Origin: Botryotinia globosa
Lineage: Eukaryota; Ascomycota; Leotiomycetes; Helotiales; Sclerotiniaceae
Direction of reading: 5' to 3'
DNA length: 64,000 nt
NCBI GenBank assembly: GCA_014898425.1
Contig: RCSZ01000016.1
Location: 310,001 to 374,000 of the forward strand
Part shown: positions 48,107-59,797 of the stretch, in pieces
How positions within the stretch are numbered: position 1 is the stretch's first letter
Layout: each line of letters starts with the position of its first letter
The notes under the pieces: generated by a model
Databases searched by the model: none
Seen by the model: only the letters and a program-made list of their open reading frames with translations
What the model was told of the DNA's origin: nothing
Position numbers and translations under genes: made by a program

Positions 48107-49376
48107 ATGGCAACCAAAGAAAAGGAATTGGGAACGGATGATCTGAAAGGTCTAGGTGGAACGACCGATCTAGCACCAACTCCAGAGCCTCATCATGAAA
48201 TCAATGCTTGGTCTGGTCCAGGACAAGCAGCATTTGATTTCCGCAGTAAGAGCTTCACTCACGCTGCTCAGAAACTTACTGACATCTTTTTCAGGCGATG
48301 TGATGACTACTCCAACCAAATCCATGCTTACAGCCATTCAAAATACTACCCTCTTTGATGATGTCTTCGCTGAAGACCCAACAACCAATTCCCTTGAATC
48401 TTATCTTGCAGAAATTACTGAGCATGAAGCTGCCATTTTTGTTCTCTCCGGTACCATGGGCAACCAAATTGCTCTCCGATCTCACCTTGTTCAACCTCCC
48501 TACTCTGTACTCTGTGATCATCGAGCCCACATTCTCGAGTGGGAAGCCGGCGGTACTGCATCTTTGTGCGGGGCTCTTGTGAAGGGTGTAGTGCCTAGCA
48601 ATGGCGTTTACTTGACGTTAAAGGATATAGAGAAATCTGTTACTATTAGTGATGACATACACTCATGTCCGACAAGGGTGATTAGTTTGGAGAATACATT
48701 GGGTGGAACAATCATGCCACTCGAGGAGGTTAGGGCGATTTCAGGATTTGCCAGGAAGCATGGCATCAAATTACATATGGACGGAGCTAGAATTTGGGAA
48801 GCTGTTGTTGCCGGAGCGGGATCACTGACAGATTTCACAAAGGAATGCGATAGTGTTAGCTTATGTTTTAGCAAGGGATTAGGCGCACCGGTCGGAAGTA
48901 TGTTAGTGGGCAAGAAAGATTTCATCAAGCATGCTAGATGGGTTCGAAAAAGTATTGGAGGAGGACTCCGTCAAGCTGGTGTTTTGACCGCGGCTGCGAG
49001 AGTTGCGGTCGATGAAACATTTGGAAAGGGTCCAAATGGTGAAGGGGGTCTCTTGCGCGAAAGTCATAAGACAGCCAAAAGAATCGCGACGTTGTGGGAA
49101 GGCCTAGGCGGAAAGTTGCAGCAACCAACCGAAACTAACATGGTGTGGCTAGATTTGGCAGATGCAGGTGTTTCGGCGGAAGAATTCCAAGAATTGGGAA
49201 AGGAGAAAGGCTTGAAACTTTATGGTGGTAGATTGGTGGTGCATTATCAGATTGGAAATGAGGCGGTAGATAAGTTGGAGGAGATTATGAAGGTTGTTTT
49301 GGAGAAGAAAGGAAAGGGCACTATTGAAGTTGCGAACAAGAAGCGAAAAATCGGAGTGAAGGATTATGGTACTTAG
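48107..49376 (+). CDS. GLY1: PLP-dependent L-threonine aldolase (GLY1-like)
   Basis: Cleaves L-threonine or allo-threonine to glycine and acetaldehyde (fold-type I PLP enzyme). Two exons: 48107-48245 and 48295-49376, 406 aa. The 49-nt intron (A/GTAAGA..TTTCAG) is phase 1 and restores FRSDVMTTPTKSMLTA, the conserved start of the enzyme. Motifs: VFAEDPTTNSLE, LSGTMGNQIALRSHL, DHRAHILEWEAGG, SLENTLGGTIMPLEEV, LHMDGARIWEA (PLP-contacting Asp), and the PLP Lys about residue 240 in SLCFSKGLGAPVGSM. The C-terminal 25 residues are Lys-rich (KKGKGTIEVANKKRKIGVKD), an uncommon extension. The first 45 residues, before the enzyme core, are a fungal extension. It lies upstream of the transposon relic. Confidence 0.94.
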
Positions 49377-50489
49377 GTGCTGGCCATACATATGAGATGT
49401 AGGCAGATACTATTTTCAACATATAATTCTATATATCCAACGCCCGGGATACCTATGAATACAGGATAGATATATGGCTTGCAGCTGAGCTGGGCTAAGG
49501 TAGGCGACATCCAGATTAGCTAGAGAAGAAAGTTTAACGAAAAATGTCAAAATGAAAATAATGAAAGCCAGAAAATTCAATGAAAGATTACCGTTCCGTT
49601 CCGCTCCTCTCTTCTCTCTTCCTACATCTTCCTCAGCATAACCACAGACACATATTGGATCTTTAGCTCTGTTCATGAGAAGGTTCTCTGAAAGACGATG
49701 AAGAAATGTAATTTCGATATTTCGGGATTTATTTGAAGATAACAGAGCACTGGTCTAGCTTCATGATAATACCTACTATGTGAAGAAGGATGCTCATTCG
49801 ATAGATGAAGGAGGTAGGAATCTGGTCAAAGATGAGATCATCGTAGATGAGAGGGAAGACAAAAGTGCTTTCCATACTGCATCTCTCATATTTGGATAGA
49901 TCGGAGAAGAACAACCCGTCGTCTGCTCAAGGAATGAGGGATTGAGGAATAAATACTGGGTCTTCTACTTTCTCATAGGAACCTGTTTCTCATACAGAAC
50001 GGCGCAACCACATCTTTATTATACAGGCAACTTCACTGAGTGGGTTGTGGCGCTACTAAAAGTGTTTTCCTGATCACGTCTATTGGGATACTCTTCAGGT
50101 ACAAATTACAATCTCGTACAAGCCCCCTCTTGAACTGCCCATTTGTCACCAATTTGAAACAATCTCGAATATCTATGAGTCCTTCTTCAAGATTATTAAA
50201 ACAGTTCAAAGGCGCATGTTTGAGAGAATCTGGAGTCTAGCACCCGCTCAATGGGCAGGTAAGGGATGTATTACATACCTAGGCTAATATTTTTGGACAA
50301 GTTCAGGGGAAAGCTTTCGGTTCATGGCAAATGTCCGGTTCATATCGAGTCATCAGGAGAAGGAGGTAGCTGAGATTTCGCTATGATTAACCTCAGATTA
50401 TGACCATGCAACTCCTTTCTGATGTAAATCGAGGAGAAATCAATATTTAAGTGTGGAAAAACCGTTGTGATACTTGCTCCAAAAGTAAA
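49377..50489. other. Intergenic region left of the transposon relic
   Basis: 1.1 kb with the aldolase 3' end and no supported gene. Ordinary composition until the AT-rich element begins at about 50490. Confidence 0.45.
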
Positions 50490-50536
50490 TAACCGATATC
50501 CCTACATCTTGCACAACCCTGTATCTTGCACACTTT
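50490..50536 (+). repeat. Left terminal inverted repeat
   Basis: Starts TAACCGATATCCCTACATC. It contains a 17-bp tandem duplication (50500-50516 and 50517-50533), with core ATCTTGCACA in both units. By eye it matches the right arm at about 45 of 47 positions. Confidence 0.85.
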
Positions 50537-51869
50537 TATTTCTTCTAAAAATAATATTTCAAAAATAATATATAATCAACCAATCATTAGATTCTATTGA
50601 AAATTATAATACAAATACTATAATATCAATTCTTTTATATAAAGAAATAAAATTATTATTATAATTATTAATAAGATAGAAATTTTGATATTGAGTTTAT
50701 TGAGATTAAAATATTATATATTAATATATTTAATAATAAAAATAATAAAAATTTGTTTTTAGAATGTTTTTATATAGATTTGAAGATATTTTAATATAAA
50801 AAATTAAAAAAGTTATATTTTATATTAAAAACTCGAAATTATATCAATATATAATAAGATTTCTAATAATCAGTTTTGTTTTTAATAAGAATCTTTTATA
50901 AATTAAATATTTATAATATTTTAAAAATAAATAAATTATGATATACTATTTATATATTAATATTAATATTGAAATAATAAAAACTTATATTTTATTATAT
51001 ATTTATATATATAATTATTTGTTAAAAAATATTAATATTTAAATATTAATATTATATAATTAATAATAAAGAGTTTTTATTAAAATATTTTTTGATAAGA
51101 ATTTTTGAATATAATTTAAATTTTGAAATCAATAAATAATATTTAGTATTATAAATTGAATTTAAATTGAATTTAAATTTCAAAATCCTTAGAATTATTA
51201 TATAATTTGAAGACTTTTTAATAATTAAAATTCTTTTAAAAAAGAAAATATAATATTTTTAAGTAAAAAAAAGATATATAATAGATTTCTTAATCAAAAT
51301 ATTAAAATAATTTATTTTAGTTATTATTATTTTCTTTTATATACTCTTTTATAATATAATTATTAAAACTTCTAAGTAATATTTTATTTTGATATCACTT
51401 ATTATTATATTATATATCTTCTAATATATAAGAATATAACTTTATAAATTGAATTTAAATATTCAATTTTTTTTAAAAAAAAAGAATTATAAATAAATAT
51501 ATCAAAATATTTTAAAAACAAATATTTTAAATCATTTTTCTTTTTCTTAAAGTTATATAAAATTTAAAGTTTTATATAAAACTTAATTATTTATATTTTT
51601 TGAAATTTTAAATTTTCAATTTATAATAATAGTAATAAAGAATATAAACAACTATTTTTTAATTATATAATTTATTTTAATATCAGTTTTTATTATATTA
51701 TTAATATCTTAGAATAATGTTATTGAAAATCAATTAATATTCAATTCAATATTTCAAATCTTTTAAGTTTTTAATATTATTTTTGAATAAATATAAAGTC
51801 TTATTAGTTTAATTTTAAAGTTATTATAATGATATTTGAATTTAAAATTGATTTTTGATTTAATAAGTC

Positions 51870-51916
51870 AAAATGTGCAAGATACAGGGATGTGCAAGAT
51901 GTAGGGATATCGGTTA
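51870..51916 (-). repeat. Right terminal inverted repeat
   Basis: Reverse complement of the left arm with about two mismatches, including both 17-bp subunits. It ends ..ATATCGGTTA at 51916. Confidence 0.85.
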
Positions 51917-52434
51917 CTAGTACAGGATTAACCTTGGTAATATGAATCGTTTCGTTGTATATAAAGAGTGGCTTTTGCTATGCAAAAGAGTATTTAGGAA
52001 ATCTTTATTGACAAATGGATCCCCTCAAAAATCATGGTGATAGACAATAGGACATCAGACTTGAATGGTGATAGTGTGTATCTACTGGAGATACCTATAT
52101 GCAAGGTTGATCGAGCATCAGTTGATATATTCCGTTCCGAGAATGGGCGAGCTAACTTTATTGAGCGGTAGCGCGATTCTTGCCCAAAAGCCTCGGCCCC
52201 AGAATTGATCGGTATAGATTGCTTCTCAAGTGAATAAGAACTGAGGACTATTGTAGATTTTAATTTTATTTAATTATTCGATTCAAAGCAGACAGATTGT
52301 TAAGCAAATTAGAGAGAACTAAAAGAAGGGAGAGAGCCAGCTGTCAAATACGACAACTAATAAAAGTAGCTATCAGCAAATGCTACCTACCCCGTACCGC
52401 AACATTTACGAATTCACGAAATATTTGATTTAGG
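51917..52434 (+). promoter_or_regulatory. Presumed PEX6 promoter, bordered by the transposon relic
   Basis: 518 bp between the right TIR and the PEX6 ATG; no coding frame. It must contain the PEX6 promoter or most of it. Confidence 0.45.
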
Positions 52435-55400
52435 ATGTCAATCGCAACAAGCTCTTCGAACAGTGCAATGGGGCTCCCATTGAAAAACAAGAAACGGAAG
52501 AGAAGGCATCAAAATAAACCGGCTATCTCTGCGAGATTGATTCTGGATGAGCATGTGAAAGGGGATATTGGAGTCATTTCTGGGGATTTGGCAAAAGATC
52601 TGTGTCTAGGACAGAGCGGTGTACCTGATGATACAGTTCATTACATCGCGATCTCTCCTTGCAGTCCCTCAACAGCAGTCGAAGACTCGACGTGGACTGT
52701 CGTTCCTGTTCGGTCCTCGAACAACTTGGCAACTTCCACTGTGCAATTCTCACCCGAAACCCCGACTTTACAACTATTCGCGGAAACTCTGCAGAGGGTC
52801 GCGCCTTCTAGATTATCGAGCAACAGTCGAAGCGGCATTGAAATACGCGTCCTGGACATAGTACCTTTACCCTTAGAGACAGTGTTTGTTACGATCGAGG
52901 GGGAATCTGCAAAAAGACTGGAGAATGGGGAAGGGACATTTCACGGAGAACATCCGCAGGCGAATGGGCATACAAACTCACTGAGAAATGGAACAAGCCC
53001 CGAGGATAAACTGACCAAGGCAATTCGAGAAGCTTTAAGATCGCTGAGAGTTGTGCATACGGGAGATTATGTTCAATTACCTTTGCAACCTCATCCAATC
53101 ACCCACGTCCCTCCTCCTCCAGCAAAAGTCACTCTTAGTGAGCCTGTAGGACAGGGACTGCTATCACCAAAAACCAGGATCATCGTCACTCAGACTGGGC
53201 ACCATGCGAAAAGTCCACCGAAACACGCAGCTATTCCATTAAATGGAGGATTAAACCAAGTGACGGAAGAGGATGAGGATACAAGTAATGACCAATTCTA
53301 TTCCGCTGCGGAGGACAGATACAAGACCGATACTGCTTTTGAAGGAGAATCTGATTATGTCACAGAAACAGACACCGAGATGGAAAGTAGTGCCGACAAT
53401 GACAGTCTTTCGGATGACTCCATGGAGGATATGATCTCGCTCCAAGTACCCGTACTGCCATCCCATAACGCCAGCGGAATCTCGACGATACAGCCTGGCT
53501 CTCCACAGACAATTATTCCAGGTGGACGAAGGACAAACGGTTTTGCTACCCCGGGCTCCGTATTCTCTTCTTTTACTGCTACTACTCGTGCAGGCGGACA
53601 AAGCGGAAGATTGTTTAAAACGCAAGGACTAGCAAGACCGCTCTCTGACGAAATGCTGCACCCAAAGCCTGATACTGATGATGATGAGGAGGCAAGAATA
53701 TTCGTTGATATAAATTCTCTAACTAAAATCGGATGTTTCTCAGGAGACTGGGTGCGGTTAGAAGCAGCTGCAGAACCACCTGCCAATGGGGCTGGGCTTT
53801 GGGGACTGGGAAGCTTTGGTGATGTTGAGGAAGAGAAGCCCTGGCGACCTGTGAAGGTTTTTGGTCTACCTGAAAGCTATTCACATCGCCCCATGACCAA
53901 AATACCACGTAGCAAACAAGAGGGTCGAAGATTGTCGTTCTTTGAATCACAAATACAAAAACCAGCAAGCCCACTGGTTTATATGTCACCTCTACTTCTT
54001 GCAAACATGGAAAACACATCATACTGTCGCATTGCACCTCTGAAACGAGCGCCACAAATATTGAAGACGCCATTAGCTAAGACCAATAGCTTTTCGAATC
54101 CCCCCACCGCAAAAGATTTAACTCTCATGAAGATTTCAACCCCTGCTTCAAATGAGCGTACTTTGCAAAATGCTCTCTTTGCTGGGCTGAAGAAGTATTT
54201 CTCACAGAAGAGGAGAATCGTAAGAAAGGGTGATCTCATTGCTGTTCCAATTGATCAAGGTCTTGGTCGAACATTACAATCGTCCACTGGTGAAGACCTT
54301 GAAATCGATGAAATGCTTTCGCATGCATCATTGGCTGAGGCAGAACCCACCAAATCGGCCAAAACTACTGCTGCGGCTTGGTACAGAATAAGCTATGTCG
54401 GCTTGACGAAGGACAGCTCAGATACCAGTGATGATGAAGATATTTGGGGTGGTGTTGCCTCAATTGACGCATCAAATACACGTATGATGCAGTCGGGTAG
54501 TGAGAATAGTCGATTACCTGCAACTATGGAGAATTCTTGGGAATATTACCTTGGGCTGAAGTCACTTTCCAAGACTGATGTCGAATCCAGCGCAATACCG
54601 GAGGTCAGAAAGCCACATGTCACAACTTTACAACGGCGCTTGAGAGAATTAATCGCCGCAGCTACAAGCCCTAGAGCTATACACCTGAACTTACCACCGC
54701 TTGCAATTCTTCTTGTCTCCACGCAACGTAGCATTGGAAAAGCAACATTAGCAGCTAATGCTTGCGCAGATATTGGCTTACATACTTTTAAGCTTGATGC
54801 TAAAGATGTCATCAATGAAAGTGGAGGTGGAAGTGATGTCAAGACTGCCGGTTTTCTCGAGGCACGCGCTGAAAGAGCTATGAATTGTGGCCCCGCATTC
54901 TGCGCACTCCTCATACGTCACATTGAATGTCTTACTGCTGATAGAATGGTCACTACATTGAAAGATATTCAAAGTGGAACGAGAGTTGTTATTGCAACTA
55001 CAACCGAGGTAGACAAAATTCCAGATGGTATCCGGGGGTTGTTCACTCACGAGCTCGAAATGACTGCTCCCGATGAGTGGGAGCGAGAGGGAATACTTCG
55101 TGCTATTATTGAAGACCAAGCGATTTCTCTAGCACCAGATGTAGATTTCACCTCTGTCGCTGTAAAGACTGCTGCCCTTGTAGCTGGCGACTTACATGAT
55201 GTTGTGGATCGAGCTCTCGTGGCGCGTAACTCTCGCATAGAAGCTCTCGCAGCTGCATCTACCACCCCTGAAAACATTGTTACAGTTCGCGACATCTTGC
55301 TTTCTGCTGGTCCAGCAGGTCGTTGCCTTACCAAAGTCGATTTTGATGTCGCAGTAGATTTTGCAAGGAAGAATTTCGCTGATGCGATTGGTGCACCCAA

Positions 55401-56655
55401 GATTCCAAACGTCGGTTGGGATGATGTCGGTGGCTTGTCGAACGTCAAGGAAGCAGTAATGGAAACCATTCAATTGCCTCTTGAGCGACCTGAACTATTC
55501 GCCAAAGGCATGAAGAAACGATCTGGTATTCTGTTCTACGGTCCTCCTGGAACCGGAAAGACTTTACTGGCAAAGGCTATTGCCACGGAATTCAGTCTCA
55601 ATTTCTTCAGTGTTAAGGGACCAGAATTACTGAACATGTACATTGGTGAGTCTGAGGCCAATGTTCGGCGAGTCTTCCAACGTGCACGTGATGCACGGCC
55701 GTGTGTTGTTTTCTTCGACGAGCTTGATTCTGTGGCACCTAAAAGAGGTAACCAAGGAGACAGTGGTGGAGTGATGGACCGCATTGTATCACAATTATTG
55801 GCCGAGCTAGATGGAATGTCCGATGGAGACGATGGTGGTGGAGGTGTCTTTGTTATTGGTGCAACAAATCGACCGGATCTTCTCGATGCGGCCTTGTTGA
55901 GACCGGGAAGATTTGACAAGATGCTGTACCTGGGAGTAAGTGATACCCACGAGAAGCAAGAAACTATTCTAGAAGCTTTAACGAGAAAGTAAGTTATCTG
56001 ACATTTCCTCACCTTGAATTACACTAACTCAGATAGGTTCACACTTTCTCCTACGCTATCTCTTACTCGTGTTGCTTCCGGGCTTCCTTTCACATATACA
56101 GGTGCCGATTTTTATGCACTTTGTTCAGATGCTATGCTCAAAGCTGTAACTCGCCAAGCTTCCTACGTAGACTCACATCTCGCCAAACTCAACTCTGAGC
56201 GCGGAAGCGAGGGTAAAGGAAAGGTTTCAACGGCATATTGGTTTGACCACTATGCAAAGGAAGATGATCTTCGCGTAGTTGTACAGGAAGAGGACTTTGA
56301 AGCTGCAGGAAGGGAATTGGTTCCCAGTGTTAGTGCTGGAGAGTTGGAACATTATGCAAGAGTAAGAGGGCAATTTGAGGGCAATAAAGATAAAGACAAG
56401 GTCGCTCCAAGACCCAGCTCATCGAGTAGCTCAAGAAGTTCGAGGAAAGGAAAGGGAAAGGGGAGGGCAGATGTCAAAGGCAAAGGAAAGGCCAAAGATA
56501 TGGGTGATTGGGATGAGAATGCTGAGGATGGTTATTATAATGGCACTGACGAAGAGCAACTTAATGGTACAATCAGAGTGAAACCCAAGGGAAAGGAATC
56601 TGTACAGGGACTGTTTCAGGATGGAAGCATGGAAGATGAAGAGAATTTATATTAA
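52435..56655 (+). CDS. PEX6: Peroxisomal AAA ATPase Pex6
   Basis: With Pex1 forms the motor that extracts the receptor Pex5 from the peroxisome membrane. Two exons: 52435-55988 and 56037-56655, 1390 aa, the length of fungal Pex6. In the 48-nt intron (GTAAGT..ATAG) the earlier CAG acceptor would give an immediate stop, so the second AG is used. The N-terminus has an unusual basic cluster (KNKKRKRRHQNK). The N-terminal Pex6 domains follow, with acidic, Ser-rich linkers around residues 280-320. The D1 ATPase (about 700-930) has a degenerate P-loop (STQRSIGKATLAAN). D2 is canonical: WDDVGGLSNVKEAVMETIQL, Walker A GPPGTGKT (about residue 1036), Walker B VVFFDELDSVAPKRGNQGDS, GATNRPDLLDAALLRPGRFD. 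The C-terminus is a low-complexity Lys/Gly/Ser tail. A weak D1 and active D2 is usual in Pex6. Confidence 0.96.
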
Positions 56656-57392
56656 TGATGTATAAGGATACAAAAAAGCGTATGCATTGAGAAAGGAAGA
56701 CGATATATAATCAATATAGGACAGCCAAATATACACCCTCAACCGTACAGATCGAATCACAATCAGAATCAACTGTTCTGTTCCACGTGCTCAAATGATC
56801 TATTGTGAAACTCAACCACTTTACTGAACTCCCCGATACTTTTGAAATCTGATTTCCATTATCATTTTCAAACATCAACCGATGTGAATAGAGAACTACG
56901 ACCCCCTGTCAAATTTATGTCAGCGAAGTACCTAAGCTTTCTCTCACATGTCAAAACGCTAAACGCCACATACCTAACTGGTGAACCTAAGGTTTGAGGT
57001 CCCGAAAGGTTCCATTGTTATTCACTCTCAAGCCACTCACTCATATGCACAAATCGGTCAGGCACGGTCCATTGAATTGACACAGTTGGATCAGAAACAT
57101 GAATTCAAGGTTCGCATCGTTTTATAATTGTAAAGGTAATGGTATCGCATTTCCTACTTTTGTTTCATGCGCATCTCTCTTCTTCCCTTTGCGAGGCTGT
57201 TCTCTGTTTCGATTTGCTATATCCCGTTAGTTTCTCTCATTTTTTGCAAGCTATTGCTCGCATTTCTTGGTTTCGATTGGTAGGTTTGATTGTTCGAGTT
57301 GGTGTTTGTAGATTACGAGAGACGGGGACAGGGGATATAAGGATCGTCGATTTCCATGATTTTGAAAAGCTCCACTCGAGCGAATAATTTGA
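56656..57392. other. Intergenic region, PEX6 to steryl ester hydrolase
   Basis: 737 bp with the PEX6 3' UTR and the promoter of the next gene on the same strand. A frame at 57139-57387 is not supported. No repeat seen. Confidence 0.45.
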
Positions 57393-59797
57393 ATGACTTC
57401 GAGGTTCAATTCGAAGAAATTCGAGTACGTGCGATATTCCGCCATGAGCAACGGACCTGAACCCGAATCCGCCTATGCCACCCAAGCAGCGAAGCTCTCC
57501 CATATCGACCCCGAGGATGATGATGATGGGGCTGGAACAGCGATGAGAGCGGACTATGTGACGGCAAGGGATACAGTGGTTGTGATGGAGGATGGAGGTC
57601 GCTTGCCCGGGCCACCGTTGCAGGAATCGGAGAGATTGAATGGGCTCAGGAGACTGGCAAGGGGTGTTGGTGGTAACATGATTAGTGAAATTGAAGGGGC
57701 GGAAGAGATTGCAAGCGAAGAGAATCGACTGGCAGCGGGCGAGAAAGGGAAAGATTCACATGATGTTGGAGGGAATGGCGGGCAAATATCAGGCCAAGGC
57801 TCACTCGAAAAAACTATGCCGCCATCGCAAACGCATCCTTTATTCCCACCTCTGCCATTATACGGCCCGTCGTCATTTACAAGAAATTTACAATGTTGGA
57901 CATTCAGGACTACCAGTTTTTTCATTACCTGCGCAGTCTTGGGAGCTATTGTAATGGGAGCGGGAGTCATGACTGTGCCGGCTATTTTTACTTATATATG
58001 GTATAAGGTTACATTCAGGGATCCAGACCGAGGACGGGTATTCTACGAGGAAGAGAAAATACGAAGGAGGAGGAGGAGAGAAGAGGAAAGCCGTTGGAAG
58101 AAGACGAACAGCCCAAAATTGTCTAAGGAAAAAGTGGATGATGTTGAAGGTGATGCAGGGCAAGGGGATTTCATACCGACAGAAGGAGGTAAAGATCCGC
58201 TGGTTTGTGACGTGGGATATTATGCACGAAGAGTAGGTCTAGATGTCGAAGAAATAAAAGTTCAGACAGAAGATGGATTTATCATTCTTCTTTGGCACGT
58301 ATATGATCCAAGCGAATATACGCCCATGACGGCGGAACAACGAGCGGCTCGGGGACCAGAATTGTTCACTGATCGGGGCCCAAGTCGACCACTTTCTTCA
58401 GACTATAGTCGCCAATCAAAGTATCCCGTCCTAATGATTCACGGTCTCCTGCAATCATCTGGTGCTTATTGTACCAATGATGACCAGTCTCTAGCATTTT
58501 ATCTATGCAAGCAAGGCTATGATGTTTGGCTCGGCAATAATCGATGCGGATTCAAGCCAGAACATACACTTCTTGACTATGCTGATCCTCGCATGTGGGC
58601 TTGGAATATTCGGAAGATGGGTGTTCTAGATTTACCGGCACTTACCTCTCGCGTTCTATCCGAAACTGGCTTCCCCAAATTAGCCCTGATTGGTCACTCA
58701 CAAGGCACGACTCAAACGTTTGTAGCGCTCGCGAAAGAGCAACGGCCTGAACTGGGTGAGAAACTCAGCGTGTTTTGTGCATTGGCTCCAGCCGCGTATG
58801 CGGGTCCGCTTATCGACAAGGGTTATTTCAAATTCGTGCGCAAGATCTCTCCTTCGTTCTTTCGCATCATCTTTGGCATTCACGCTTTTCTTCCGTACAT
58901 GATGGCCTTCCATAAGATCATACCAGGAAAGATTTTTGGGACTTTGGGATATCATGTTTTCCACATGCTGTTCAGATGGAGTGATGCTAGATGGGATAAA
59001 GGAGTCCGAGATCGTTGTTTTCAATTCGCTCCTGTGTATGTAAGTGCAGAGAGTATGAGGTGGTGGCTAGGGATGGACGGCTTTGCGAAGCACAAATGTA
59101 TATTAGCAACGAGAGAGGAGGGTATGCTAGAAGATGAGGAAGATAGATTGGTATGGGGCGATACTCAAAATAATTCGGATAACAATGACGAGAAGAAAAA
59201 GTCGACAGCCAAAGGAAAGAAGGCATCAGGCACATCAAATACACCTGAGAACGAGATGCAGCCCGGAGCAGAGTTGATGGAAAACGAAGAAAAGAGAGAG
59301 CCTAAGAAAATTAGAGCTTGGTATAATGAGCAGGTACCCCCGTTCGCATTATGGGTGTCGGGATCCGACGATTTGGTCGATGGAAGAAAGCTAGTCCGGA
59401 GATTCGAAAGAGGAAGAGAACCATGTGTGAAGGTCGTGCATCAGAAGGTGATAGAGGAGTATGAGCACTTGGATGTCATCGTATGTACTACCCACAATCC
59501 CCTCACGTTTTTTATTTCTTTCCACCTCCAACAAATGTTTTCTTGCACATTCTTGGTCTCCTAAACTAACATATATAAATTCAATAGTGGGCTGTGGATG
59601 TCCTCGAAAAAGTAGGCCGAGAGGTCAAAGAAGTAATTTGGAAGACGTGTTCAGCACCAGACCGAAGCAACTGTCGTGTTCCGCTTGGATGTGAACAAGT
59701 GGGAGTCTGGGATGGCGTAGAGAGGTCTGGTGTTTTTGAAAGCCGCGATTTTGCAGAGAGCAGTCAAGATCAAAGTGACAGTGATCGTACCCTATGA
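57393..59797 (+). CDS. Membrane-anchored steryl ester hydrolase / acid-lipase-like alpha/beta hydrolase
   Basis: Relative of yeast Yeh1/Yeh2/Tgl1, which hydrolyse sterol esters at lipid droplets or plasma membrane. Two exons: 57393-59480 and 59588-59797, 765 aa; the 107-nt intron (GTATGT..ATAG) sits on a codon boundary. Residues 1-150 are hydrophilic and acidic. A transmembrane segment follows at about 178-206 (FFITCAVLGAIVMGAGVMTV), flanked by the basic RRRRRREEESRWKK. The ab-hydrolase-associated lipase region begins VGYYARRVGLDVEEIKVQTE. Catalytic triad: Ser about 436 in GHSQG, Asp about 659 in SGSDDLVDG, His about 692 in EYEHLDVI. MIHGLLQSSGAY is the oxyanion-hole loop. A Lys/Asn-rich insertion (about residues 590-640) separates the lid from the C-terminal part. 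Which of Yeh1, Yeh2 or Tgl1 it matches is not decided. Confidence 0.9.

Larger units (their letters stand above)
50490..51916. mobile_element. Degenerate DNA transposon relic with 47-bp terminal inverted repeats
   Basis: About 1.43 kb bounded by near-identical inverted repeats (50490-50536 and 51870-51916). The outermost TA dinucleotides fit a TA target-site duplication, as in Tc1/mariner and Fot1/pogo-type elements. The interior is almost purely A+T, with no reading frame or transposase remnant left, the signature expected of RIP. The superfamily is inferred from length, TIR and TA only. It ends about 520 bp before the PEX6 start. Confidence 0.72.
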
